Assembly (NCBI GenBank): GCA_025757645.1
Contig: CP107216.1
Location: 2,015,001-2,079,000, forward strand
Source: Clostridiales bacterium
GTDB taxonomy: Bacteria; Bacillota; Clostridia; Oscillospirales; Oscillospiraceae
DNA: 64,000 bases
Reading direction: 5' to 3'
Shown here: in pieces, positions 50,778 to 59,338 of the stretch
Position numbering within the stretch: the stretch's first letter is position 1
Layout: every line of letters starts with the position of its first letter
Notes under the pieces: generated by a model
What the model was told of the DNA's origin: nothing
What the model saw: only the letters and a program-made list of their open reading frames with translations
Databases searched by the model: none
Program-made: the position numbers and the translations under genes

Positions 50778-52010
50778 TCAGGCCGTCTGCTCGCGCAGAT
50801 AGAGCGTGAGCGTGGCGAGGAAGATGTCCTTGGCGTCATAGCGCGGCGTGAGCGGGGCCAGCTGCGTGAAGAAATGCTCGCTGCCCAGCGACGCGCACAG
50901 CGCGTGCGCGCGCTCGAGTGCCGTGGTGTCCTCGTCCTCCGTCAGACGCATGGCCAGCTCCGGCAGCAGGAGCTTGAGATCGTAGATCTCCCCGCGCGGG
51001 TAGGCATACGCCTCGAGCACGCACTCCGCGCCCGCGAGTGCGCAGGCCGTCAGGTCGCCGGGGCGGTCGCTGAGGATGCGGTCGGTCAGCGGCGTGTCGC
51101 TGCGGAAAAAGTCCAGCATGGAGTCCGGCGGCGTCAGCTCCCGGCGCAGCAGCCAGAGCAGATAGTCGCGCGCGACGCCCTCGAGCAGCGTCTGCCCGTC
51201 GGGTTCGAACGTGTAGGTATGGCCGATATAGCTGCCGAGCACGCGCAGCGTGTCCGTATAGCCGAGGGCGATGCTGTGACGCAGCGCGTCGGGGTCAAAC
51301 TCCAGCAGCTTGCCCAGCGGCTCCGCCGGGGCGATGTAGGTCACGAGCGGGTGGTTGGCATATTTTTTCTCCGGCGTCTCCGGCTTGAGGCCGATGGCGA
51401 TGACGCGGTCAGCGCCGAGGCGGAACGCCGTGCCGATCGGCAGATTGTCCGAGTACGCGCCGTCGAGATAATTCTGCCCGTCGATCTCGCACATCGGAAA
51501 CATCGGGTAGCACGCCGACGACGCGAGGATCCACTGCGGCAGGTAGCCGGGTGCAATGTCCTGCTTGCGCACCTCGACCGGCTGGAACGACGGGAAACGC
51601 GCCGTCATGAGTCCGAAATCCACCGGCGAGGCGAAAAAGCGCGCCTCGTCGAGATATTGGTGCACGAGCGCGCGGTACGGCGTGATGTCCGCCGTACGGC
51701 GGTTGAGGTCCGCCCAGTCCTTCACACGCGCGATGAGCTGCTCCGGGTGCTCAGCCAACGCCGCCAGCTCGCGCTTTTCGCGCGGCGTGGCGTCGGCGCG
51801 CTCGAGCATGATCTGCTCTTCCGTGATGTGCGTCCAGAGCTCCCACGCGCGGTCAAAATCGCCCTGCACCATCAGCGCCGCCGTGACCGAACCGATGGAC
51901 GTGCCCGTAACGATGTCAAACGGGATGCCCAGCTCCCGCATCGCCTTCCACGCGCCGACCTGATACGCGCCCTTCGTGCCGCCGCCGGCCAGCGCGATCG
52001 CCTGCTTCAT
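50778..52010 (-). CDS. Patatin-like phospholipase family protein
   Basis: A 410-residue serine acyl hydrolase. The oxyanion loop GGGTKG is at 9-14, the nucleophile S38 lies in GTSIG, and the catalytic Asp D183 is in DGAYSDN, so the Ser-Asp dyad is complete. There is no signal peptide or TM segment, suggesting a cytoplasmic or peripheral lipase. The C-terminal ~150 residues are helical and not assigned. ATG 52010 follows AAGGAGG. It is a single gene with its own promoter; its lipid target is unknown. Confidence 0.92.
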   Translation of the reverse strand: MKQAIALAGGGTKGAYQVGAWKAMRELGIPFDIVTGTSIGSVTAALMVQGDFDRAWELWTHITEEQIMLERADATPREKRELAALAEHPEQLIARVKDWADLNRRTADITPYRALVHQYLDEARFFASPVDFGLMTARFPSFQPVEVRKQDIAPGYLPQWILASSACYPMFPMCEIDGQNYLDGAYSDNLPIGTAFRLGADRVIAIGLKPETPEKKYANHPLVTYIAPAEPLGKLLEFDPDALRHSIALGYTDTLRVLGSYIGHTYTFEPDGQTLLEGVARDYLLWLLRRELTPPDSMLDFFRSDTPLTDRILSDRPGDLTACALAGAECVLEAYAYPRGEIYDLKLLLPELAMRLTEDEDTTALERAHALCASLGSEHFFTQLAPLTPRYDAKDIFLATLTLYLREQTA

Positions 52011-52040
52011 GGTACATCCCTCCTTGATTCCTGAATGAAT

Positions 52041-52070
52041 AGTTTACACGCAGCGGGTGCAAAAAGTCAA
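52041..52070 (-). promoter_or_regulatory. Promoter of the patatin gene
   Basis: TTGACT (52070-52065), 18-base spacer, TAAACT (52046-52041) on the - strand. Confidence 0.65.
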
Positions 52071-52079
52071 TTCCGAATG

Positions 52080-52117
52080 AAAAGCACCGGAGGACAGATC
52101 GTCCTCCGGTGCTTTTT
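52080..52117. terminator. Bidirectional terminator after the YgjP-like gene
   Basis: A 16-bp perfect stem (AAAAGCACCGGAGGAC at 52080-52095 with 52101-52116) and a 5-base loop. The stop codon of the - strand gene begins inside its outer edge. Confidence 0.92.
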
Positions 52118-52629
52118 CACGCCCGCAGCAGGGCGCGGCGGGTCTTCCAGTCCGGCAGATAGCGCGCGATGAGCGCGTAAAACTCCGCACCATGGTTCAT
52201 GTAGCGCAGGTGCGCCAGCTCGTGCACAACGACGTAGTCGATCGCCTCCGGCGGGTACTGCATCAGCCGCCACGAAAAGCAGATGTGCCCCTGCGAGCTG
52301 CAGCTGCCAAAGCGCGTGCGCGCGCCCGTGATGCGCACCTGCGTCGGGTAGAGACCCATCCGCTCGGAATAGTACGCCACGCGCTGCGGCAGATAGGCTT
52401 TTGCCTGCCGGATGTACGCCGCCCGCTCGGCGTCCGTCGGCTCCGGGTGCGCGGCAGCGCGGGCCTCCTGTTTGGCCACCCCGCGCGCGATCCATTCGGC
52501 GTGCGACGCGACAAAGCGGTCAATCGTTGCCCGCGGTGTCCGGTACGGCGCGCGCACGATCACGCGCCCGCCGCGCACCTCGAGCGCCAGCGTGCGCCGG
52601 CCGGAGCGAATGAGTTCATACGGCTGCAT
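52117..52629 (-). CDS. YgjP-like (DUF45) zinc-dependent hydrolase family protein
   Basis: A 170-residue protein with the gluzincin motif H136-E137-L-A-H140 and a further His at H146, as in YgjP/WLM-type proteins (M48-like fold). RFGSCSSQGHICFSWRL just before it is the family's core strand. The target is unknown; relatives are linked to nucleotide or DNA-protein crosslink processing without firm proof here. ATG 52629 (MQPYELIRSG) has a G-rich site; an upstream in-frame TTG at 52662 lacks one. Confidence 0.85.
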   Translation of the reverse strand: MQPYELIRSGRRTLALEVRGGRVIVRAPYRTPRATIDRFVASHAEWIARGVAKQEARAAAHPEPTDAERAAYIRQAKAYLPQRVAYYSERMGLYPTQVRITGARTRFGSCSSQGHICFSWRLMQYPPEAIDYVVVHELAHLRYMNHGAEFYALIARYLPDWKTRRALLRA

Positions 52630-52680
52630 GGCCTGCCCCCCCTTTTTTCTGTGGTATGCCAAATCGGTCTTCCGGCAAGG

Positions 52681-53241
52681 TTATTCTGTCTGCTGCAAAC
52701 AGCCGTCCATGTACTGACGGATGCGCGCTGCGTCTTTCTTGCATTTCGCCTTGCTGCCGTAAGTCAGTGCAACGACCCACGGCTGTCCGGCATCTGTTTC
52801 AAACGTCTGCCGGTAGTTCACGGTTTGACCCCTTTCTATCCACTGTCCGCTTATGTCCTGATTAGAAAAGCAGAGTATCTTCTCGTGGACCCAATGATGG
52901 CTATAGACGTCTCCTTCCATGCAAGTACACAGATGGATCTGCTCGCTCCAAGGTACAAACACAGGTTCCGAACGCTTGGGGTCTACAACCGAAAAACCCT
53001 GCTGGCTGACCTCAATCATCGTGCGGTATCCAGCTGATTTCATGATATAAACCAATGCCGCGGCGTAACCTAAAACGAATACCGTCACCAGTACCCACAC
53101 GAAAACCAGTTCCCCTTTTGTAAGAATCTTGTATCCATCCGGGAACATGGCATAGGCAAAGAAGCCCAAAATAACAATAACCGGCATCGTGCAGCCGCTT
53201 ATCACGCCCTTTTTATTGGGTTGAAAAGTCAATCGTTCCAC
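52681..53241 (-). CDS. Small two-TM membrane protein of unknown function
   Basis: A 186-residue protein with TM segments at about 15-33 and 42-62, followed by a cytoplasmic beta-rich domain (IEVSQQGFSVVD, VPWSEQIHL) like those of YcxB/PH-like membrane proteins, though I cannot assign a family. The start is GTG at 53241 with GGAGG 10 bases upstream. The frame continues upstream across nfo but only as a shadow. Base composition is more AT-rich than the neighbours (use of AAA, TTT, ATA), which may mean recent acquisition. Confidence 0.7.
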   Translation of the reverse strand: MERLTFQPNKKGVISGCTMPVIVILGFFAYAMFPDGYKILTKGELVFVWVLVTVFVLGYAAALVYIMKSAGYRTMIEVSQQGFSVVDPKRSEPVFVPWSEQIHLCTCMEGDVYSHHWVHEKILCFSNQDISGQWIERGQTVNYRQTFETDAGQPWVVALTYGSKAKCKKDAARIRQYMDGCLQQTE

Positions 53242-53310
53242 GCCATCACATCCTCCACCATCAAAACGAATCTGTAAACAGCATACACCATCCGCGGCGC
53301 GGTGGCAAGC

Positions 53311-53339
53311 TTGGCAGCCGCCGCGCGGTGTGCTATGAT
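53311..53339 (+). promoter_or_regulatory. Promoter of nfo
   Basis: TTGGCA (53311-53316), 17-base spacer, TATGAT (53334-53339). Confidence 0.75.
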
Positions 53340-53367
53340 GGGGGCATCCATTCTTTGAGGTGATCGT

Positions 53368-54198
53368 ATGTTCCGGATCGGCTGCCACATTTCCTCCGCC
53401 GGCGGGTATCTCGCCATGGCAAAGCGCGCGGAGGCGCTGAGCGCAAACACGTTCGCGTTCTTCACGCGCAATCCCCGCGGCGGCAGCGCCAAACCCATTG
53501 AGGAAACAGACATCGCGGCCTTTCACGCCGAATGCGCCCGCGCGGGCATCGACCGGCTGGTCGCGCACGCGCCCTACACACTCAACCCCTGCGCAGCCAA
53601 GGCGAACGTGGCGGAGTTTGCGCGCATGGCCTTTTCCGACGACCTGCAGCGCATGGAGCACACGCCCGGCCAACTCTACAATTTTCACCCCGGCAGCCAC
53701 GTCGGGCAGGGCATCGACGTGGGCATTGAGAAGATCGCCGCGCTGCTCAATGAGGTCCTCTTCCCCGACATGACCACGACCGTCCTGCTCGAGACCATGG
53801 CCGGCAAGGGCAGCGAGGTCGGCGGCCGCTTCGAGGAGCTGCGCGCCATCATCGACCGCGTGGAGCTGACGGAGCACATCGGCGTCTGCCTCGACACGTG
53901 CCACATCTGGGACGCGGGGTATGACATCGCCGGCGACCTTGACGGCGTGCTCGCGGAGTTTGACCGCGTGATCGGGCTCGAGCGCCTGCACGCCGTGCAC
54001 CTCAACAACAGCCTCAACCCCTGCGGCAGCCACAAGGACCGGCACGCAAAGCTGCTCGACGGCTGCATCCCGCCGGAGGCGCTCGTGCGCGTCACCCGGC
54101 ACCCGGCGCTGGCGGGGCTGCCGTTCATCCTCGAGACGCCGAACGACGACGCCGGGTACGCGCAGGAGATCGCCTGGCTGCGCGCGGCGCAAAAATAG
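53368..54198 (+). CDS. nfo: Endonuclease IV (deoxyribonuclease IV)
   Basis: A 276-residue AP endonuclease for base excision repair. The start IGCHISSAGG, NFHPGSHVGQG, LETMAGKGSEVG, VCLDTCHIWDAGYD and DRHAKLLDG carry the three-metal His/Asp/Glu ligands. It is of normal length and appears intact. ATG 53368 has TTGAGGTGA upstream and a promoter 28 bases earlier. Confidence 0.96.
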   Translation: MFRIGCHISSAGGYLAMAKRAEALSANTFAFFTRNPRGGSAKPIEETDIAAFHAECARAGIDRLVAHAPYTLNPCAAKANVAEFARMAFSDDLQRMEHTPGQLYNFHPGSHVGQGIDVGIEKIAALLNEVLFPDMTTTVLLETMAGKGSEVGGRFEELRAIIDRVELTEHIGVCLDTCHIWDAGYDIAGDLDGVLAEFDRVIGLERLHAVHLNNSLNPCGSHKDRHAKLLDGCIPPEALVRVTRHPALAGLPFILETPNDDAGYAQEIAWLRAAQK

Positions 54199-54303
54199 CG
54201 GAATCTTTGCCTCCACTGTCCTGATTATTGGACTTTGCATGTGCTATGCTGTGATAAAAGGGAGAAAACAGAAACACAACATGGACATGGGAGGAGAAGA
54301 ATC

Positions 54304-54609
54304 ATGACCCTGCGAACGTACATTGACCACGCGATCCGCGACGGTGCCGCCTTTGACGCTGTCATCTGCGGCTGCGATGTGCAGCAGACCTTCTGCTGGC
54401 AGCCGGACATGTGCATCACAGACGCCTGCGAGGCGGAGTACCGCCCGCTGCTCGACGCGGAGATCCGCATCCTGGCCGCCGCGCCGGGCGAGCGGTTTTC
54501 CATCATCGAGATCTGCACGGACAGGCTCTTTCTCGGCGACGCCTTTTCGCAGTGCGCGGCGGGCTACTGCGGCCCGCGCGAGTACCGGCGGCTGTTCCGC
54601 GCCGGATAA
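54304..54609 (+). CDS. Small conserved-looking protein of unknown function
   Basis: A 101-residue protein starting at ATG 54304 with GGGAGGAGAAG upstream and an extended -10 (TGCTATGCT, 54241-54249). It is rich in Cys (seven, including CGCDVQQTFCWQ) and acidic, with no TM or signal peptide. I do not recognise a family. It follows nfo by about 100 bases as its own unit. A GC-rich hairpin (54622-54650) without a T-tail lies behind it. Confidence 0.65.
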   Translation: MTLRTYIDHAIRDGAAFDAVICGCDVQQTFCWQPDMCITDACEAEYRPLLDAEIRILAAAPGERFSIIEICTDRLFLGDAFSQCAAGYCGPREYRRLFRAG

Positions 54610-54621
54610 AACAAGCAGCAC

Positions 54622-54650
54622 CCGCCCCGGAGCCGTTGGCTCCGGGGCGG
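54622..54650 (+). terminator. GC-rich hairpin after the small gene
   Basis: A 13-bp stem CCGCCCCGGAGCC with its complement and a 3-base loop; no T-tail, so it may act as an RNA-stabilising or weak termination structure. Confidence 0.4.
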
Positions 54651-54701
54651 CCCCGCAGTTACGGGAATGGGGGGATGCAACACGCACGGGACAGCGCGGT
54701 G

Positions 54702-55085
54702 TTAAGCGAGAGAATACTGACTGACAAAGCGCCACAGGAGCGCCGCGCGGGCATAATCGCTGACAGTGCCCGCATCGGCAAAGCCGCTCAGGACGTTCTC
54801 CGACTGCGCCGCGTCTGCAATGCCCGCGAGGCAGGCATAGCGGTAGAGGATGACCGTCAGATCCTGACGGCTGATGGCCTGCGTGGGGCAGAACGTGTCC
54901 GCGCCGCAGCCGTTGACCACACCGGCGTGATAGGCCCAGAGGACGGGCTGCGCATAGTAGGCACCGGCCGGGACATCGCGGAAGGGCATGTTCGTGCCGG
55001 CCGCATCCGGTGCTCCGGCGATGCGGTGCACGATGGTCGCAACCAGGCGCGGTCCAGCGGCAGATCGGGGGCAAAGCGCGTGCCC
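54702..55085 (-). pseudogene. Remnant of an S-layer homology (SLH) domain protein
   Basis: The - strand encodes about one and a half SLH repeats: FRDVPAGAYYAQPVLWAYHA, GVVNGCGADTFCP, ISRQDLTVILYRYA and the end GFADAGTVSDYARAALLWRF before the stop at 54702. Upstream, another reading frame continues the preceding repeat (GTRFAPDLPLDRA), so a frameshift has occurred near 55050. The part before about 55085 is replaced by the antisense of a PepSY fragment, and no start or signal peptide remains. It is the broken 3' end of a cell-surface protein gene. Confidence 0.75.
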
Positions 55086-55423
55086 GCTTTGCGGCGGCCG
55101 GCGGGGAATACTGCTACACGATCGCCGCACGCACCGGCGAGATTCTCGACGTGCAGCGCCCGGAGCAGCCCGCACAGACGCCGGACACCCCGGCCACGCC
55201 GGGAAAGCCGGACGATTCCGCCGCCCCCGCAGGTTCGGAGATCAGCATATCCGAAGCCCTGAGCCGCGTGCTGCAGGAGCTTGGCATTTCGCTGCCGGAC
55301 ATCCGCGACGTCAATGTCCAGCGTGTGCAGGTTTCCGGCCGCGATGCCTACCACATCACCTTCACGGCGAACGGGAAGCCGTATTCGTTTTATGTAGACA
55401 CCCACGACGGCGATCTTTTCTGA
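55071..55423 (+). pseudogene. Remnant of a PepSY-domain protein
   Basis: The + strand encodes the C-terminal part of a PepSY protein: GGEYCYTIAARTGEILDVQ (end of one PepSY unit), a Pro/Thr-rich linker, then ISISEALSRVLQELGIS, YHITFTANGKPYSFYVD and THDGDLF (a full second unit) to the stop at 55423. The frame is open to an ATG at 55010, but those residues are antisense to the SLH remnant and have no binding site. Signal peptide and first half are lost. Both fragments break at an 8-bp inverted repeat (55071-55078 / 55085-55092). Confidence 0.7.
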
Positions 55424-55436
55424 ACAAATCCAGCAG

Positions 55437-55462
55437 GACGGCCTGTCAAATGACAGGCCGTC
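55437..55462. terminator. Hairpin after the PepSY remnant
   Basis: A 12-bp perfect stem (GACGGCCTGTCA with its complement) and an AA loop; no T-tail. It may be the former terminator of the PepSY gene. Confidence 0.5.
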
Positions 55463-55570
55463 TCCGCTTGCGCATCGGTTTTTGGCGGGCCGTCTGATCG
55501 TCCGCTCTTGACTTCCGGCGCGCACAAGACTACAATACAATCCGAATTTTCAAAAAAGGCGTGAAATACG

Positions 55571-56899
55571 TTGCATCATCCGATCATCAAACCAAATCAT
55601 ATGCAGATCCCGTGGCATGACCCCATCCGGGATCAGAAAGAGCTGCCCGTCTCACAGGCGCCGCTGCCCATCCGCGCCGGCGTCGTCGGCCGGGTCGGTC
55701 TGCTGCTGCTCTCGTGCGGCACCGGCGCATGGCGTGTGCGCAGCTCCATGAACGAGATCGCCGAGGCGCTCGGTCTTGTGTGCGCCGCCGACATCGGGCT
55801 GCTGTCCATCGAGTACACCTGCTCCGACGGCGAGAACACGTTCGCCCAGACGCTGACGCTGACGGCAACCGGCGTCAACACCGCCAAGCTCGACCAGCTC
55901 GAGCGCTTTGTCAAGCGTTTTCCGCTCGACGGCGTGTACATGACGGCGGACGACCTGCACACCCGGCTCGACGAGATCGCGCAGGCAGGCGGCAGCTATA
56001 CCCCGCTGCAGCAGGGAGCGGCCGCGGCGCTCGCCTGCGGCGGATTCACGTTCCTGCTCGGCGGCGGGCCGATCGAGATGCTGCTGGCCTTTCTGGGTGC
56101 GGGCGTCGGGCAGTATGTGCGCGCGCGGCTGACGCAGCGGCACCTGACGCTGTTTGGCTGCATCGCCCTGTCCGTTGCGGCAGCATGTCTGGTCTATGCC
56201 GGGCTGTTCCGGCTGGCATCGCTGCTCTGGCCCATCGACCCACAGCATCAGGCGGGGTATATCTGCGCGATGCTGTTCATCATTCCGGGCTTCCCGTTCA
56301 TCACGAGCGGCATCGACATGTCCAAGCAGGACATGCGCTCCGGACTTGAGCGGCTGGCCTACGCGATCATGATCGTCGTCGTGGCGACGCTGACCGCCTG
56401 GCTCATGGCGCTGCTGCTGCGGCTGCAGCCGATGGATTTTCTGCCGCTGGGGCTGCCCGTCTGGGCGCGCATCCTGCTGCGGCTGGCGATGAGCTTCTGC
56501 GGTGTGTTCGGCTTCTCGCTGATGTTCAACAGTCCCGTGAAGCTCGCGTCCGTCGCCGCCGTGATCGGCGCGATATCGAACACCCTGCGGCTCGAGCTCG
56601 TCAGTCTGGCCGGCTTCCCGCCGGCAGCGGCCGCGTTTTTCGGCGCGCTGACGGCGGGCCTGCTCGCCTCCGTGTATAAGCGGCGCTCGGGCTACCCGCG
56701 CATCACGATCACCGTGCCGTCGATCGTCATCATGGTACCGGGGCTGTATTTCTACCGCGCCGTGTACGATCTGGGCACAATGAACCTGAGCGACAGCGCG
56801 TCGTGGCTCGTCGCCTCGCTGCTGATCGTCGTCTCCCTGCCGCTGGGGCTGATCTGCGCGCGTGTCCTCACGGACAGCAGCTTCCGCCGGTGCACGTGA
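55571..56899 (+). CDS. ThrE-type threonine/serine exporter family membrane protein
   Basis: A 442-residue protein joining both halves of the ThrE family (ThrE and ThrE_2) in one chain. Residues ~30-140 are the soluble N-terminal part (LLSCGTGAWRVRSSMNEIAEALG, then a DG...F pattern), followed by about ten TM segments from 150 on, with PGFPFITSGIDM and VPGLYFYRA as the two matching re-entrant motifs. It likely exports small amino acids or related acids. The start is probably TTG 55571 behind AAAGGCG; ATG 55601 is the alternative but lacks a site, so the first residues are uncertain. Confidence 0.85.
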   Translation: MHHPIIKPNHMQIPWHDPIRDQKELPVSQAPLPIRAGVVGRVGLLLLSCGTGAWRVRSSMNEIAEALGLVCAADIGLLSIEYTCSDGENTFAQTLTLTATGVNTAKLDQLERFVKRFPLDGVYMTADDLHTRLDEIAQAGGSYTPLQQGAAAALACGGFTFLLGGGPIEMLLAFLGAGVGQYVRARLTQRHLTLFGCIALSVAAACLVYAGLFRLASLLWPIDPQHQAGYICAMLFIIPGFPFITSGIDMSKQDMRSGLERLAYAIMIVVVATLTAWLMALLLRLQPMDFLPLGLPVWARILLRLAMSFCGVFGFSLMFNSPVKLASVAAVIGAISNTLRLELVSLAGFPPAAAAFFGALTAGLLASVYKRRSGYPRITITVPSIVIMVPGLYFYRAVYDLGTMNLSDSASWLVASLLIVVSLPLGLICARVLTDSSFRRCT

Positions 56900-56910
56900 A
56901 AAAGGCATGA

Positions 56911-57130
56911 AAAAAGGCCGCCGACGGCGGTCTCAGCTTGTCAGGAAAGTCCGTACCGAACTTTCCTGAACGCGCTTTCGCCGTCCGGCCTTTTTCACAG
57001 CAAAATGCCGGACGCGCAAAAGCCCTGATCCATCAGGACTTTTGCTTTGGATCGGATTCGAGGTGGGTCTTGCCCCCCCTCGAGCTCCCCCGCTGCGCAG
57101 TTTCTTTTTTGTTGGCACAGACACTCTAAA
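56911..57130. repeat. Structured intergenic repeat, copy B
   Basis: It begins with a branched hairpin (outer arms AAAAAGGCCG 56911-56920 and 56986-56995, inner stem TCAGGAAAGT 56941-56950 with 56960-56969), then a 14-bp stem (57016-57045) and the core at 57056-57096 that matches copy A: ATTCGAGG, TGGG...CCCC, CCTCGAG, CTCCCCCGCTG. As in copy A it sits between convergent genes and ends at a second terminator (57136). No gene is seen in 56900-57188. Confidence 0.7.
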
Positions 57131-57135
57131 AGATC

Positions 57136-57162
57136 GAGGCCGCCTTTCGGCGGCCTCTTTTC
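57136..57162. terminator. Terminator after the Zn/Cd ATPase
   Basis: GAGGCCGCC-TTTC-GGCGGCCTC with TTTTCT on + and a T-containing tail (GATCTTTT) on -. Confidence 0.8.
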
Positions 57163-57188
57163 TATCCTGTTTCATACAGAGATCAGCA

Positions 57189-59057
57189 TTACAGGTGCTT
57201 CGTATTGAGCGCGCGGGCGGCGTTGAGCACACACAGGACCATAACGCCGACGTCGGCGAAGATGGCGACCCACATGTTCGCAATGCCGAGCGCGCCGAGC
57301 ACGAGGCAGACGGCCTTGACGGCCAGCGCAAAGACGATGTTCTCCCAGACGAGGCGCATGGTCTTGCGCGAGATGCGCATGGCCAGCGAGAGCTTGCGCG
57401 GATCGTCGTCCATGAGCACGATGTCCGCCGCCTCGATGGCAGCGTCCGAGCCGATGCCGCCCATAGCGGCGCCGAGATCGGCGCGCGCGAGCACCGGCGC
57501 ATCGTTGATGCCGTCGCCGACGAAGGCAAGGTATTTCCCGGGTGCGCCCTCGCCGAGCAGCCGCTCGACCTGCGTGACCTTATCCTCCGGCAGCAGCTCA
57601 CTGTGCACCTCCGCGATGCCCAGCTCCTCCGCCACGGCGTCGGCCGCGCTCTTCCGGTCGCCGGTGAGCATGACGACGCGCACGCCGTCCGCCCGCAGGC
57701 GGGCCACCGCCTCGCGCGAGCCGGTCTTCGGCTCGTCGGAGATGACGATGTAGCCGAGATACGCGCCGTCGGCCGTGACGTGGATGACCGTACCGGTCTC
57801 ATTGACCGCGGGCACGGTCAGGCCGAGGGTGTCCATCAGCTTCGTGTTGCCGGCGGCAACAGACCGGCCGCCGACCTGCGCGGTAACACCGTGACCGGCG
57901 AGCTCTTTGGCGTCCGTCGTGACAAGGTCGGCCGGAAGCTCTCCGGCCGCGCGGCGCAGGCTCTGGCTGACCGGGTGATCGGAAAACTGCTCCGCCGCCG
58001 CCGCAAGCTGCAGCAGCGCCTGCTCGGACAGCTCCGGCTGCGCGGGATGCACCGCCGTGACGGCGAACGTGCCGCGCGTGAGCGTGCCGGTCTTGTCAAA
58101 GACGACACGGTCGGTCTTGGCCAGCATCTCCAGATAGCTCGAACCCTTGATGAGGATACCGCGGGCGGACGCGCCGCCGATGCCGCCGAAGAACGACAGC
58201 GGGATCGAGATCACGAGCGCGCACGGGCAGCTGATGACGAGGAACGTCAGCGCGCGGTAGATCCAGTCGCCCCACTCTGCCGGGATGCCCATAATGAGCC
58301 GCACGACCGGCGGCAGGATTGCCAGCGCGAGCGCCGCACCGCAAACGGACGGCGTGTAGACGCGGGCAAACTTCGTGATGAAGCGCTCAGTGTGCGCCTT
58401 TTTGAGCGAAGAATTTTCCACCAGCTCGAGGATGCGCGCGACCGTGGACTCGGCATACACCTTCTCCACGCGCAGGCGCAGCACACCCGACAGGTTCACG
58501 CTGCCGCTGACGACGGTGCTGCCCTCCGTGACGTCCACGGGGGCGCTCTCACCGGTCAGGGCGCTCATATTCAGCGCCGACGTGCCCGTGAGCACCGTGC
58601 CGTCGAGCGGGACGCGCTCGCCGGGCTTGATGACGATCGTATCGCCGACGGCGACCTCCTCGGGCTTGACACGCACAATGCCGTCAGCAGTCTCCACGTA
58701 CGCAAAATCCGGGCGGATGTCCATCAGATCGCCGATGTTCCGGCGGCTGCGGCCGACGGCGTAGCTCTCAAACAGCTCGCCGATCTGGTAAAACAGCATG
58801 ACGGACACGGCCTCGGGATAGTCCCCGAGCACCATCGCGCCGATGGTGGCCACGGCCATGAGCAGGTTTTCGTCGAACGGCTGGCGGTTATAAATGCCCT
58901 TGCAGGCATCGACGAGCGTCTCGCCGCCGACGAGCAGATACGGGATGAGATACAGCACGAGCTTGAGCCAGCCCGTGACCGGCACAAAGTGCAGCCCAAT
59001 GAGCAGCACGGCCGCTGCTGCTATGAGCAGCAGCGACCTTTTCTGTTCGCGCGTCAT
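57189..59057 (-). CDS. P1B-type heavy-metal ATPase, Zn/Cd/Pb class (ZntA/CadA-like)
   Basis: A 622-residue metal efflux pump. It has the TM metal motif CPC (277-279), the phosphorylated D321 in DKTGT, TGES at 168-171 and GDGINDAP. The last TM has D-V-G (FADVGVMVLC), matching the P1B-2 carboxylate and favouring Zn/Cd/Pb over Cu. The usual N-terminal HMA domain is absent; it is provided by the separate gene just upstream (59063-59281). ATG 59057 has GAGG and follows that gene's stop by 5 bases; the frame is open upstream only as a shadow of the HMA gene. Third gene of the operon with the ArsR-type repressor. Confidence 0.94.
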   Translation of the reverse strand: MTREQKRSLLLIAAAAVLLIGLHFVPVTGWLKLVLYLIPYLLVGGETLVDACKGIYNRQPFDENLLMAVATIGAMVLGDYPEAVSVMLFYQIGELFESYAVGRSRRNIGDLMDIRPDFAYVETADGIVRVKPEEVAVGDTIVIKPGERVPLDGTVLTGTSALNMSALTGESAPVDVTEGSTVVSGSVNLSGVLRLRVEKVYAESTVARILELVENSSLKKAHTERFITKFARVYTPSVCGAALALAILPPVVRLIMGIPAEWGDWIYRALTFLVISCPCALVISIPLSFFGGIGGASARGILIKGSSYLEMLAKTDRVVFDKTGTLTRGTFAVTAVHPAQPELSEQALLQLAAAAEQFSDHPVSQSLRRAAGELPADLVTTDAKELAGHGVTAQVGGRSVAAGNTKLMDTLGLTVPAVNETGTVIHVTADGAYLGYIVISDEPKTGSREAVARLRADGVRVVMLTGDRKSAADAVAEELGIAEVHSELLPEDKVTQVERLLGEGAPGKYLAFVGDGINDAPVLARADLGAAMGGIGSDAAIEAADIVLMDDDPRKLSLAMRISRKTMRLVWENIVFALAVKAVCLVLGALGIANMWVAIFADVGVMVLCVLNAARALNTKHL

Positions 59058-59062
59058 GAGAT

Positions 59063-59281
59063 TCAGTCCTCGAAGCGGAAGTCCGGCTCGACCTTGAGCG
59101 CGGTCTTGAGGATCTCCGCCTTGGCCTCGGTCTCGTCCACACCGGGGGCATATTCGACCAGCATTTTCTGTGCCATATAGCTCACGGTCACTTCCTTGAC
59201 ACACTTGAGCTTTGCCACGTGCCGCTCGATGGTCGCCGCGCAGTTGGCGCAGTCTACTTCGATCTTATAGGTCTTTTCCAT
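59063..59281 (-). CDS. Stand-alone HMA-domain metal chaperone
   Basis: A 72-residue ferredoxin-like metal-binding protein with C11-A-N-C14 in the HMA loop (EVDCANCAATIERHV). It lies between arsR and the ATPase and probably hands metal to the pump, which lacks its own HMA domain. ATG 59281 (MEKTYKIEV) is chosen on homology; AAGGAG is 11 bases upstream, and an in-frame ATG at 59308 is possible. Confidence 0.9.
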   Translation of the reverse strand: MEKTYKIEVDCANCAATIERHVAKLKCVKEVTVSYMAQKMLVEYAPGVDETEAKAEILKTALKVEPDFRFED

Positions 59282-59338
59282 GATGATGTACGCTCCTTCA
59301 TCTGTCATTGAATGTTATTTGAAAAGATGGCCGGGCCA

